A DNA stretch of 64,000 nucleotides from an uncultured Monoglobus sp. Its GTDB lineage: Bacteria > Bacillota > Clostridia > Monoglobales > Monoglobaceae. The stretch's first letter is position 1; each line of letters begins with the position of its first letter. The translations under genes and the position numbers were made by a program. This document shows, piece after piece, positions 44,048-53,349 of the stretch. The stretch is taken from assembly GCA_947624305.1 (NCBI GenBank), contig CANQKC010000005.1:1-64000 (forward strand), given 5' to 3'. Under the pieces are notes generated by a model that worked only from the letters and a program-made list of their open reading frames with translations, did no database searches and had not been told where the DNA came from.

Positions 44048-45955
44048 ATGCCTCCCACAAGACAAACAGGGTTTAAAAAACCGAAGGATACAAAAAAGAC
44101 CGCTCTGCGCCTGCTGAGCTATTTCGGAGAGTACAAGGCCCAGCTTTTCGCCGTGGTCGTCTGCGTTATTCTGTCAAGCGGAGCCAACGTTTACGGCACA
44201 TATATGCTCAAGCCCATCATCGACGATTATATTGTGCCGCTTATCGGAGCGGAAAACCCCGCGATCTCGGGATTTCTGATGAAAATCCTGCTGCTCCTCG
44301 GCGCGTATATAATCGGCGCTTTTTCGTCGTGGCTGTATAACAGGATAATGGTTACGATCTCGAGCGGAGTGCTCTATACGATCCGCAATCAGCTTTTTGT
44401 CAAGATGCAGAAGCTGCCGATCAAATATTTTGACACCCACACCCACGGCGACGTCATGAGCCGCTACACCAACGACGCGGACGCGATAAGAATGATGATG
44501 TCACAGAGCGTCCCGCAGCTCGTGTCATCGCTGCTTACCGTAGTTTCGGTGTTCGTTATGATGATTATTTTAAGCCCGCTGCTGACGATTTTGGTTATCG
44601 TTATGCTGTTTATCATTTTCGGAGTTATCAGCTTTGTCGGCAAGCGTTCGGCGCTTTACTTTAAGCGCCAGCAAAACGCGCTTGGCGCGGTCAACGGATA
44701 TGTTGAGGAAATGATCGAGGGTCAGAAGGTCGTAAAGGTTTTCTGCCATGAAGACAAATCAAAAGAAAAGTTCACGGATATAAACAACGCGCTCAGACAC
44801 GCTTCGTCAAACGCCAACACGTTCGCGAACATTCTTTTCCCGATAATGGGAAACCTTTCGTATCTGCATTACGCGCTGACCGCCATGGTCGGAGCGGCTC
44901 TGACCATACACAGCGGCAACTCGGACGCGGGATTTTTCGCGCTGACTATCGGAGCGCTGACCGCGTTTTTGCAGTATACCCGATCGTTCTCTCAGCCGAT
45001 AACCCAGATGTCGCAGCAGATCAACGCCATACTTAACGCGATGGCGGGCGCCGAGCGAATTTTCCAGGTTATCGACGAGAAGCCCGAGGTTGACGACGGC
45101 AAGGCGACGATCGCCCGCGTGGTCGTCGAGCCCGACGGCAGAATTATCGAGGTCAACCACAGAACGGGCCGCTGGGCGTGGAAACGCTTCGGCAAGAACG
45201 GCGAGATCGTGTTTAACGAGGTGAAGGGCAGGGTCGAGTTCAAAAACGTCACATTCAGTTATGACGGCAAAAAGACAATACTAAGCGATATTTCGCTGGT
45301 GGCCGAGCCCGGTAAAAAGATCGCGTTTGTCGGCTCGACCGGAGCGGGCAAGACGACTATCACGAACCTCATAAACCGCTTTTATGACGTCCCCGACGGC
45401 AAGATCACCTATGACGGAATACCTATCAATAATATAAAGAAAGACGATTTGCGCCGCTCGCTCGGCATGGTGCTCCAGGACACGCATCTGTTTACCGGCA
45501 CGGTTATGGACAATATCCGCTACGGCAAGCTCGACGCGACCGATGAGGACTGTATAGAAGCGGCGAAGATCGCCAACGCGCACTGGTTCATCACGCATCT
45601 GCCAAACGGCTATAACACCATGCTGACGGCGGACGGCGAGAACCTGAGCCAGGGTCAGCGCCAGCTCCTCGCGATTGCAAGAGCAGCGGTCGAGGATCCG
45701 CCAGCGCTCATTCTTGACGAGGCGACGAGCTCGATCGATACAAGAACCGAGAAGCTTATCGAAAAGGGCATGGACGGCCTGATGAAGGGCAGAACGGTGT
45801 TTGTTATTGCGCACCGCCTGTCGACCGTCAGAAACGCCGACATGATAATCGTGCTTGAGCACGGAAAGATAATAGAGCAGGGCAGCCACGACGAGCTTAT
45901 CGCGAAGCGCGGCAAATATTATCAGCTCTACACCGGCGCGTTTGAACTTGATTAA
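44048..45955 (+). CDS. Heterodimeric ABC exporter, catalytic subunit
   Basis: This 635-residue half-transporter starts at ATG 44048, one base after the upstream stop and behind AAAGGAG. Six membrane segments are followed by an insert of about 30 residues before the ATPase (ARVVVEPDGRIIEVNHRTG region), as seen in clostridial relatives. Walker A is GSTGAGKTT, the signature LSQGQ, Walker B LILDEATSSID, and the switch His in VIAHR. Catalytic residues are intact here and degenerate in the partner, giving the same asymmetry as the 4424-6132 pair. Confidence 0.92.
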   Translation: MPPTRQTGFKKPKDTKKTALRLLSYFGEYKAQLFAVVVCVILSSGANVYGTYMLKPIIDDYIVPLIGAENPAISGFLMKILLLLGAYIIGAFSSWLYNRIMVTISSGVLYTIRNQLFVKMQKLPIKYFDTHTHGDVMSRYTNDADAIRMMMSQSVPQLVSSLLTVVSVFVMMIILSPLLTILVIVMLFIIFGVISFVGKRSALYFKRQQNALGAVNGYVEEMIEGQKVVKVFCHEDKSKEKFTDINNALRHASSNANTFANILFPIMGNLSYLHYALTAMVGAALTIHSGNSDAGFFALTIGALTAFLQYTRSFSQPITQMSQQINAILNAMAGAERIFQVIDEKPEVDDGKATIARVVVEPDGRIIEVNHRTGRWAWKRFGKNGEIVFNEVKGRVEFKNVTFSYDGKKTILSDISLVAEPGKKIAFVGSTGAGKTTITNLINRFYDVPDGKITYDGIPINNIKKDDLRRSLGMVLQDTHLFTGTVMDNIRYGKLDATDEDCIEAAKIANAHWFITHLPNGYNTMLTADGENLSQGQRQLLAIARAAVEDPPALILDEATSSIDTRTEKLIEKGMDGLMKGRTVFVIAHRLSTVRNADMIIVLEHGKIIEQGSHDELIAKRGKYYQLYTGAFELD

Positions 45956-45972
45956 ACTTTGGAGGAAAATTT

Positions 45973-48138
45973 ATGTCTAAAATATTGGTTTTGGCCGAGA
46001 AACCCTCGGTGGGCCGCGAGCTTGCGCGGGTATTGGGCTGTAAAAGAAAAGGCGACGGCTGTCTTATCGGCGACAAATATATCGTCACATGGGCGCTCGG
46101 GCATCTGGTCGAGCTTTGCGACCCGGAATCATACGACGACCGCTACAAGACATGGAGCATGGACACTCTGCCCATGCTTCCGAAGCCTATGAAGCTTCAA
46201 GTGATACGCCAGACCTCAAAGCAGTTCAGCGCGGTGAAAAAACAGCTTCGCAGCAGCGAGGTCGCGTCTATCATAATCGCCACCGACGCGGGCCGCGAGG
46301 GCGAGCTTGTAGCGCGCTGGATCATCGCGAAGGCCGGGGTGAAAAAGCCGATAAAGCGGCTGTGGATCTCGTCCCAGACCGATAAGGCAATACGTCAGGG
46401 CTTCGCGAACCTTAAAGACGGCAGGGAATATAACAACCTTTACATGGCGGCTCAGGCGAGGGCCGAGGCGGACTGGCTGGTCGGCCTCAACGTCACCCGC
46501 GCTTTGACCTGCAAGTTCAACGCGCAGCTTTCCGCCGGCAGGGTCCAGACTCCCACCTTGGCGCTGCTTGTCCGCCGCGAGGAGGAAATAAGAAAGTTTG
46601 CGCCGAAGGAATATTACACGATCGAGGCCGATCTCGGCAAGCTGTTTGTTTCGTGGTCGGGTGACAGCGGCGCGTCCACGTTCAGCCGCGAAAAGGCGGA
46701 GCGGATCGCCAAGGATGTGAAGGGAAAGGTTTTTAAGCTCAAAAATCTCTCGGGCGCCGACAAGCAGCAGGGCGCGCCCATGCTTTACGATCTGACAGAG
46801 CTCCAGAGAGACGCCAACAAGCTCTACGGCTATTCTCCGAAACAGACGCTCAACATCATGCAGAAGCTCTATGAGCAGCACAAGGCTCTGACCTATCCGC
46901 GAACCGACTCGCGCTATCTGACTGACGATATTGTGCCCACGCTCGGCGACCGCCTGAAAGCGGTCATGAGGACCGAGGAGGCCGCGAATGAGATTTTGCG
47001 CAAAAATTATAAGATAAACAAAGCGTGTATAAACAACGCCAAGGTTTCGGACCACCATGCGATCATTCCGACCGAGGAGCGGGTGCCGATGATAAGCCTC
47101 TCGCAGGAGGAAAAGCGGATATATTCGCTGGTCGTCAAGCGGTTCTTGGCCTGCTTCATGCCGCCTTACAGATACAAACAGATCAAGGCGGAGTTTGAGT
47201 GCGGCGGCCACAAATTCAGAGCCGGGGGCCGCGAGGAGATCGACAAGGGCTGGAAGGCGGTTTATACCTCGGACTATAATTTTGACGAGGAGGACACCGC
47301 CGAGATACGCGTCGAGGAGCGCAAACAGGTTTTGCCTAAAATGAAGGCGGGCGACGAGTTTGTTTGCAAAAACGTGTTTATAAAGAGCGGCAAGACAAGG
47401 CCGCCCGCGCGCTACACCGAGGCGACCCTGCTTTCCGCGATGGAAAATCCGTCAAGGTTTTTAAGCGACAAAAATATGAAGGAATATTTGGGCGGCGGAC
47501 TCGGAACGCCCGCCACAAGAGCCGATATAATAGAGAAGCTCTACTCGGCATTTTATGTTGAAAAACAGGGAAACAGCATGGTTCCCACGTCGAAGGGAAT
47601 TCAGCTTATTGACCTTGTGCCGCCCGATCTTAAGGAGCCGCTGCTCACCGCCGAGTGGGAGCGCGAGCTTGACAAGATCGCGAAAGGCGGCGCGGACAAG
47701 AACGCCTTTATTTCAAAAATCGAGGGATACGCGTCCGATCTGGTAAAGGCCGTCAAGAACAGCAGCGCGGTCTACCGCCACGACAATATGACGAAAAAGA
47801 CCTGCCCGGAGTGCGGAAAATTCCTGCTTGAGGTGAACGGCAAGAAGGGCAAAATGCTTGTCTGTCAGGACCGCGAATGCGGCTACCGCCGCTCGGTCAG
47901 CATTGTGACGAACGCCCGCTGCCCCGAGTGCCACAAGAAAATGGAGCTGCGCGGCGAGGGTGACAAAAAAAGCTTTTACTGCGTCTGCGGCTACCGCGAG
48001 AAATACTCGGCGTTTAAGGAACGCAAAAATCAGGGCGGCGCCTCAAAACGCGATGTGCGGAACTATTTGAAGAACCAGAACAAGAACGAGGAGGCAAACA
48101 ATCCTTTCGCTGCCGCTTTCGATAAGCTTAATCTGTAA
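45973..48138 (+). CDS. topB: DNA topoisomerase III
   Basis: This 721-residue type IA topoisomerase decatenates DNA. The TOPRIM domain starts at once (ILVLAEKPSVGRELARVLG) and includes IIATDAGREGELVARWI; the active-site Tyr is in ALTYPRTDSRYLT. C-terminal zinc-ribbon-like segments (CPECGKFLLEVNGKKG..., CPECHKKMELRG...) follow. GGAGG precedes the ATG. It is 17 bases downstream of the ABC operon. Plasmid- or ICE-borne topB also exists, but no conjugation gene is here. Confidence 0.95.
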   Translation: MSKILVLAEKPSVGRELARVLGCKRKGDGCLIGDKYIVTWALGHLVELCDPESYDDRYKTWSMDTLPMLPKPMKLQVIRQTSKQFSAVKKQLRSSEVASIIIATDAGREGELVARWIIAKAGVKKPIKRLWISSQTDKAIRQGFANLKDGREYNNLYMAAQARAEADWLVGLNVTRALTCKFNAQLSAGRVQTPTLALLVRREEEIRKFAPKEYYTIEADLGKLFVSWSGDSGASTFSREKAERIAKDVKGKVFKLKNLSGADKQQGAPMLYDLTELQRDANKLYGYSPKQTLNIMQKLYEQHKALTYPRTDSRYLTDDIVPTLGDRLKAVMRTEEAANEILRKNYKINKACINNAKVSDHHAIIPTEERVPMISLSQEEKRIYSLVVKRFLACFMPPYRYKQIKAEFECGGHKFRAGGREEIDKGWKAVYTSDYNFDEEDTAEIRVEERKQVLPKMKAGDEFVCKNVFIKSGKTRPPARYTEATLLSAMENPSRFLSDKNMKEYLGGGLGTPATRADIIEKLYSAFYVEKQGNSMVPTSKGIQLIDLVPPDLKEPLLTAEWERELDKIAKGGADKNAFISKIEGYASDLVKAVKNSSAVYRHDNMTKKTCPECGKFLLEVNGKKGKMLVCQDRECGYRRSVSIVTNARCPECHKKMELRGEGDKKSFYCVCGYREKYSAFKERKNQGGASKRDVRNYLKNQNKNEEANNPFAAAFDKLNL

Positions 48139-48209
48139 AATTGATTTCGGTTTGAGGAACGGGGCGGTAAATACGAACAAAATTTTTGCATATTTAACCA
48201 AAATACCTC

Positions 48210-48238
48210 TTGAAATCAATATGATTTAGGTGTATAAT
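48210..48238 (+). promoter_or_regulatory. Promoter of pta-ackA
   Basis: TTGAAA (48210-48215) and TATAAT (48233-48238) with a 17-bp spacer, 61 bases before the pta ATG. Confidence 0.75.
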
Positions 48239-48298
48239 ATACTAAGCTGTATTTGCTGAAAAATTAACACACTATATATTACGAAAGAGGTATGAATT

Positions 48299-49294
48299 AT
48301 GTCAAATTTCATGGAAACAATTAAGGCTAAGGCCAAGGCCGACCTCAAGACGATCGTTCTCGCCGAGGGCGAGGAGCAGAGAACCATTGACGCCGCGGCG
48401 CAGGTTCTGAAAGAGGGTTACGCGAAGCTTATTCTGCTTGGCGATCCCGAGGTCATCAAGTCAAAGGCGGCTAACGTTGACATCTCGGGCGCGGAGATCA
48501 TCGATCCCGCGACAAGCGAGCTGGCTCCCGAGCTGGCGAACGGCCTGTATGAGCTGAGAAAGCACAAGGGCATGACGCCCGAGCAGGCAAGCGAGATAAT
48601 CAAGGACGTTCTGTATTTCGGCTGCATGCTGGTCAAGACCGGCAGAGCGGACGGCATGGTTGCCGGAGCGGTTCACGCCACGGCCGACGTTATGCGCTCG
48701 TCGCTCCAGACGATAAAGACCGCGCCCGGCACGAAGGTTGTTTCGGCGTTCTTCCTGATGCTGGTTCCCGACTGCGAGTACGGCAACAACGGAACGTTCG
48801 TATTCTCTGACTGCGGTCTTAACGAGTATCCGGATTCCGAGAAGCTTGCCGAAATCGCGCTCTCATCAGCCAAGTCGTATAAGGCTTTGGTTGGCGACGA
48901 GCCCAGAGTAGCGATGCTTTCGTACTCCACATACGGCAGCGCGAAGTCCGAGCAGGTAGACCTTGTGAGAAACGCGGCGGACATCGCGAAGAAGCAGGCT
49001 CCCGACGTTAAGCTTGACGGCGAGCTTCAGCTTGATGCGGCTCTGGTTCCGAGCGTTGCGGCGCTTAAGGCTCCCGAAAGCACAGTGGCGGGCAAGGCCA
49101 ACGTTCTTATATTCCCCAATCTTGACGCGGGCAATATCGGCTACAAGCTCGTTCAGAGACTGGCGAAGGCCGAGGCATACGGCCCGATGACACAGGGCAT
49201 GGCAAGACCGGTCAACGATCTGTCAAGAGGCTGCAGCGCCGAGGATATAGCGGGCGTTGTCGCTATCACAAGCGTTCAGGCGCAGAATATGTAA
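48299..49294 (+). CDS. pta: Phosphate acetyltransferase
   Basis: This 331-residue short-form Pta converts acetyl-CoA and phosphate to acetyl phosphate. Family blocks are ADGMVAGAVHATADVMRSSLQ, GTFVFSDCGLNEYPD, and MLSYSTYGSAKSE. It lacks the long N-terminal regulatory domains of enteric Pta, as usual for Bacillota. Thirty-three bases separate it from ackA; together they make ATP and acetate by substrate-level phosphorylation. It has its own promoter. Confidence 0.96.
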   Translation: MSNFMETIKAKAKADLKTIVLAEGEEQRTIDAAAQVLKEGYAKLILLGDPEVIKSKAANVDISGAEIIDPATSELAPELANGLYELRKHKGMTPEQASEIIKDVLYFGCMLVKTGRADGMVAGAVHATADVMRSSLQTIKTAPGTKVVSAFFLMLVPDCEYGNNGTFVFSDCGLNEYPDSEKLAEIALSSAKSYKALVGDEPRVAMLSYSTYGSAKSEQVDLVRNAADIAKKQAPDVKLDGELQLDAALVPSVAALKAPESTVAGKANVLIFPNLDAGNIGYKLVQRLAKAEAYGPMTQGMARPVNDLSRGCSAEDIAGVVAITSVQAQNM

Positions 49295-49327
49295 TCAAAT
49301 CAAATTAAATTTACGGAGGGTATACAT

Positions 49328-50521
49328 ATGAAAGTTTTAGTTATAAACGCGGGCAGCTCGTCGCTTAAGTACCAGCTCATCGAGACGGACACCGAGGAAG
49401 TTCTGGCAAAGGGCCTTTGCGAGAGAATAGGCCTTGAGGGCTCAAAGCTCACTCACTCGCCCGAGAATAAGGACGATTATGTTAAAGAGCAGGAGATGCC
49501 GACTCACACGACCGCTGTTCAGCTCGTGCTTGAGGCTCTGGTTGATCCCGAGCACGGCGTGATCGAGCATATCGACGAGATCTCGGCGGTAGGCCACAGA
49601 GTTCTCCATGCCGGTCAGGTTTACAGCGACTCGGTAATCGTAAACGACGACGTTAAGAAGGTCGTTAAGGACTGCTTCCCCTTGGGCCCGCTCCACAATC
49701 CGGCGAACCTTATCGGCATCGAGGCCTGCGAGGAGGCTATGCCCGGCAAGCCGCAGGTGGCGGTGTTTGACACTGCCTTCGGCCAGAGCATGCAGCCCAA
49801 GGCGTATATGTACGCGATCCCCTACAAGTTCTATGAAAAGTACGGAATTCGCAAGTACGGCTTCCACGGCACAAGCCACAAGTTCGTATCTGGCAGGACG
49901 ATCGAGTTTGCCGATCTCGATAAAAGCAGCTGCAAGGTCATCGTTTGCCACCTCGGCAACGGCGCCAGCATCTCGGCCTCGATCGGCGGAAAGTGCGTTG
50001 ACACAAGCATGGGCCTCACGCCTCTTGAGGGACTTATCATGGGCACCAGAAGCGGCGATATTGACGCGGCTGTTGTTCAGTTCCTGGCCAACAACGAGAA
50101 CCTCAGCGTTGAAGAGGTTCTGAATATTCTCAACAAGGAGTCAGGCGTTCTGGGTATCTCGGGCGTTTCAAGCGACTTCCGCGATCTCAGCGCGGCAGCC
50201 GAGGACGGCAACGAGAGAGCGCAGGTTGCGCTTGACGCGTTTATTTACAGAGTTGCCAAGTACATCGGCTCGTATGTGGCTGCGATGAACGGCGTTGACG
50301 CGATCGCGTTCACCGGCGGTATCGGCGAGAACGACTGCGCGACGCGCGGCAAGATATGCGAGTATCTGGGCTATCTCGGTGTAAATATCGACCCGGAGAA
50401 CAACTCAAAGCGCGGCGAGGAGATGTATATCTCAACTCCCGATTCCAAGGTCAAGGTTATGGTTATTCCCACCAACGAGGAGCTCGCGATCGCGAGAGAG
50501 ACTTTGGCGCTGGTAAAATAA
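49328..50521 (+). CDS. ackA: Acetate kinase
   Basis: This 397-residue enzyme transfers phosphate from acetyl phosphate to ADP. Family motifs are VLVINAGSSSLKYQL at the start, FHGTSHKFVS, the phosphate loop VCHLGNGASISA, MGLTPLEGLIMGTRSGDID, and AFTGGIGEN near the C-terminus. Length is standard. It is the second gene of pta-ackA, ending at a strong terminator. Confidence 0.97.
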   Translation: MKVLVINAGSSSLKYQLIETDTEEVLAKGLCERIGLEGSKLTHSPENKDDYVKEQEMPTHTTAVQLVLEALVDPEHGVIEHIDEISAVGHRVLHAGQVYSDSVIVNDDVKKVVKDCFPLGPLHNPANLIGIEACEEAMPGKPQVAVFDTAFGQSMQPKAYMYAIPYKFYEKYGIRKYGFHGTSHKFVSGRTIEFADLDKSSCKVIVCHLGNGASISASIGGKCVDTSMGLTPLEGLIMGTRSGDIDAAVVQFLANNENLSVEEVLNILNKESGVLGISGVSSDFRDLSAAAEDGNERAQVALDAFIYRVAKYIGSYVAAMNGVDAIAFTGGIGENDCATRGKICEYLGYLGVNIDPENNSKRGEEMYISTPDSKVKVMVIPTNEELAIARETLALVK

Positions 50522-50550
50522 CCGGTTATTTGAAATCACTATATAAGTTA

Positions 50551-50583
50551 AATAAGGCGGAGCCTGCGGCTCCGCCTTATTTG
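50551..50583 (+). terminator. Terminator of pta-ackA
   Basis: A perfect 14-bp stem, AATAAGGCGGAGCC (50551-50564) with GGCTCCGCCTTATT (50568-50581), with a TGC loop. Confidence 0.88.
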
Positions 50584-50717
50584 TCGGCTTCAATAAATAT
50601 ATGTGTAAATTTTTACTCACCCGCTTCAATCAGATTTGCGTGATTTTTTAATTATTTTCAAAGTGGGCCTCTTTGAAGAGTGTAAAATTTGATAATTATT
50701 TTGAATTATAAATAAAG

Positions 50718-50741
50718 ACCGCCGGCTAAGCCGGTGGTTTT
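50718..50741. terminator. Second hairpin, possible terminator
   Basis: ACCGCCGGC (50718-50726) pairs with GCCGGTGGT (50730-50738, one G-T pair) followed by TTTG. It could end read-through from ackA or the convergent MATE transcript. The remaining part of the gap 50522-50779 is AT-rich. Confidence 0.5.
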
Positions 50742-50744
50742 GAC

Positions 50745-50780
50745 TCTATTTGCTATTCGCTAATAACTAATTACTATGTT
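50745..50780. repeat. Dispersed ATTCGCTAATCACT-type repeat, copy 3
   Basis: CTATT-TGCTATTCGCTAATAACTAATTACT-ATGTT is a diverged copy of the units at 12484 and 42250 and again abuts a stop codon, here that of the MATE gene. Confidence 0.65.
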
Positions 50781-52180
50781 CATGCCTTTATTCTTCGTTT
50801 GCTTATGCCGAGGGTGTCTTTTTCCCAGATTCGAGTGAGGTAGAGGATGAACAAAATCAGGGCCGACAGGCCGTTGCTGACGACAACCGAGTACCAGATG
50901 CTCTCAACGCCCATGTGCAGCACTCTCTGGCAAAAAAAGATCGTCGCGAAGCGGAATATCCACAGGCGGGCCGCCTCGACGAGCATAGTTATCTTCGTCC
51001 TGCCCGAGGCGTTGAAAAGCCCCATTGTGCAGTTATAGACATTGTTGGTGAAGCACCAGAACGCCATTATCGACAGGAAATCGACCGCCATTGACAGAAC
51101 CTCATCATCGCCCGTAAGTATACCCGCGATCGCCGTGCCGATCGGGCGGTAGGAGAGGAAGCGGCCGAAAATGAACAGCATGATGACTCCGGTCAGCGTC
51201 GCGATTTGGTAACCGCGTTCCGCCCTCTTGACCTGCCCCGCGCCGAGGTTCTGGCCGACGATGGTCGACGTCGCCGAGCCGATCGCGGTCGAGGGCAGCG
51301 TGATTATGCCGTTTATTCTGTTTCCAATGCCGTAGGCCGCCATGGCAGACGAGCCGAAAACATACACATTCTTTGACATCAGCACAAAGCCGAACTGCAT
51401 TGTGCTGCTGCCTATCGCGGTCGGCAGGCCGACGGAGATGATCTGTTTTATCATTTTTCTTTGCGGCTTCAGCATCGCGCGCTCAAGATGTATGTCGTTT
51501 TTGCGGTTCAAGAGGTACCTCATGCCCACCGCAGCGCACGGGACCTTTGAAAGCAAGGTGGCTAGAGCCACGCCGCCGATCCCGAGATCAAGCGTCATCA
51601 GAAACAGCGGGTCGAGGACCATGTTGATCAGAATTCCCAGAAGGTTCAGCAGCATAGGGAACACAGTGTTGCCTTGCGACTGGTTGACCGCCGAGAACAG
51701 GTTTATTATAAACAAAAGCGGCGTGTCGAGCATGACGATCCGAAGGTATATGTTGCCAAGCGTGAATATCTCGTCCTCGGCGCCTATCCAGCCCGTGATG
51801 AACGGTGTGCACAGCACAAGCGCCGCGGTGCAGCCGAAAGAGAACACCATCGCGCACAGAAAGATCTGGTTCGCCATGTGCTTCGCCTTGAGCGGGTCGT
51901 CAGCGCCGATATACTGCGACATTAAAATAGAGCCCGCCATCGTTATTCCCTGGCCGAACGCGATGACGGTGTTCTGCACGGGCGACACCATCGAGATCGC
52001 CGCCTGCGGGCCTGTGCCTATTTTGCCGAGCCAGTAGGTGTCGGTCAGATTGTACATGTGTTGCAAAAGGTTTGTCACGATTATCGGCGCCGCGATCAGG
52101 AGCAGCGCCTTGAATATGCTGCCGCGCAGAATGAGCTCGGTGTTGTTCTTGACCAAAAATATGTTTTTTGTTTTTTTCAC
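50780..52180 (-). CDS. MATE-family efflux transporter
   Basis: This 466-residue membrane protein has 12 predicted segments in two halves, with family features PIIVTNLLQHMYNLTDTYWLG near the N-terminus and IGNRINGIITLPSTAIGSATSTIVGQNLGAG at the start of the second half. It exports drugs or small metabolites using a sodium or proton gradient. It uses GTG at 52180, with AAGGA upstream. Last gene of the minus-strand operon with the reductase and the YetA-like gene (gaps about 19 bases). Confidence 0.9.
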   Translation of the reverse strand: MKKTKNIFLVKNNTELILRGSIFKALLLIAAPIIVTNLLQHMYNLTDTYWLGKIGTGPQAAISMVSPVQNTVIAFGQGITMAGSILMSQYIGADDPLKAKHMANQIFLCAMVFSFGCTAALVLCTPFITGWIGAEDEIFTLGNIYLRIVMLDTPLLFIINLFSAVNQSQGNTVFPMLLNLLGILINMVLDPLFLMTLDLGIGGVALATLLSKVPCAAVGMRYLLNRKNDIHLERAMLKPQRKMIKQIISVGLPTAIGSSTMQFGFVLMSKNVYVFGSSAMAAYGIGNRINGIITLPSTAIGSATSTIVGQNLGAGQVKRAERGYQIATLTGVIMLFIFGRFLSYRPIGTAIAGILTGDDEVLSMAVDFLSIMAFWCFTNNVYNCTMGLFNASGRTKITMLVEAARLWIFRFATIFFCQRVLHMGVESIWYSVVVSNGLSALILFILYLTRIWEKDTLGISKRRIKA

Positions 52181-52199
52181 AAGCTTCAGTCCTTTTCTG

Positions 52200-53330
52200 T
52201 CAGTTCAAATCGCTCTCGTAAAGCTCCGCGAACTTTTCAAGCTCCCCGCGGATATGTATGTGCTGCGGGCAGGCCTTCTCGCATTTCCCGCATTTCACGC
52301 AGTCGAGCGCCCTGCCGCGCTCAAGCGAGGCGCGGCGATAGTACATGCCCGACTTTTTGCCTGTCGACGTGAACATGTTCAAAAGCCCGAGATACGAGGG
52401 AATGTTGATGTTTTTCGGACATTCCTCCACGCAGTATTTGCAGTTCGTGCAGGGCGTAATCTTATCGTTTATGACCTCGGTGACGCGGCCCAGCATTTCG
52501 CGCTCCGCGCCGCTCAAGGGTTTGAAATCGGCCATGTATGATGTGTTGTCGAGCATCTGATCCATGTCGCTCATGCCGCTTAAGACCATCGCGCAGTTAT
52601 CAAGCGACGCGGCGAAGCGGATCGCGTATGACGCGGGCGAGCCGCCCGTGCCGTGTTCCTTCATCAGCCTTTCAGCCTCGGGCGGAAGCGAGGCGAGCGA
52701 GCCGCCCTTGACGGGCTCCATGGCGATCACGGGCTTTCCGTGCCGCAGGGCCGTCTCATAGCATGCGCACGACTGTATCGCCGAACTGTTCCAGTCGAGG
52801 TAATTGAGCTGGAGCTGAACTATGTCCACCTCGGGGTGCGCGGTCAGTATCTCATCCAGAAGCTCGGCGTCGTCGTGGAACGAGAAGCCGATGTATTTCG
52901 TGAGCCCGCGCTCCTTGAGCCCGCGCAGAAACTCGAACCCACCGAATTTCTGCGTGTTTATGTACCGCTCTCTGCACATGTTGTGAAGCAGATAAATGTC
53001 AAAATAATCTACTCCGCAGCGGCGTAGCTGCTCGTCAAAATAGACGGGATACTCGTCGCCGCTTTTCACGCGTATGATCGGCATTTTGTCGCAGAGTATG
53101 TATTTATCGCGCGGGTAGCGGTCGGTCAGACAGCGCCTGACGGCCGTCTCCGAAAGCTCGCCGTGATAGCCGTACGCGGTGTCGAAATACGAAAATCCGC
53201 GCTCTATAAAGCGGTCAACCATGTCGCTGACCAAAGCGAAGTTTACGCTTTTCGTGTCCTCGCTGTCAAGCAGCGGCAGCCGCATAGTGCCGAACCCCAG
53301 CTTTTTCGCCGAATTTAATATATCAATCAT
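52200..53330 (-). CDS. Aldo/keto reductase with C-terminal ferredoxin domain
   Basis: This 376-residue protein has an aldo/keto reductase barrel (about 10-285) with the tetrad residues Asp and Tyr in FDTAYGYHG, Lys in ILCDKMP and His in IYLLHNM. Its C-terminus carries two 4Fe-4S motifs, CTNCKYCVEECP and CVKCGKCEKACP. This class is common in anaerobic Clostridia; electron donors may be ferredoxin-linked, and the substrate is unknown. AGGAGG precedes the ATG. The gene follows the YetA-like gene by 19 bases and is followed by the MATE gene. Confidence 0.88.
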   Translation of the reverse strand: MIDILNSAKKLGFGTMRLPLLDSEDTKSVNFALVSDMVDRFIERGFSYFDTAYGYHGELSETAVRRCLTDRYPRDKYILCDKMPIIRVKSGDEYPVYFDEQLRRCGVDYFDIYLLHNMCRERYINTQKFGGFEFLRGLKERGLTKYIGFSFHDDAELLDEILTAHPEVDIVQLQLNYLDWNSSAIQSCACYETALRHGKPVIAMEPVKGGSLASLPPEAERLMKEHGTGGSPASYAIRFAASLDNCAMVLSGMSDMDQMLDNTSYMADFKPLSGAEREMLGRVTEVINDKITPCTNCKYCVEECPKNINIPSYLGLLNMFTSTGKKSGMYYRRASLERGRALDCVKCGKCEKACPQHIHIRGELEKFAELYESDLN

Positions 53331-53349
53331 TTCTCAGGCCTCCTCTTTT

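Noticed and set aside
40480-45955. SCIFF export operon comprising scfA, scfB and the ABC exporter
   Set aside because: 229 bases of repeats and a fresh ribosome binding site separate them; the exporter lacks a C39 peptidase domain, and nothing in sequence links it to the peptide.
46216-47211. Open frame of 331 codons antisense to topB
   Set aside because: Antisense shadow of a gene with intact topoisomerase motifs.
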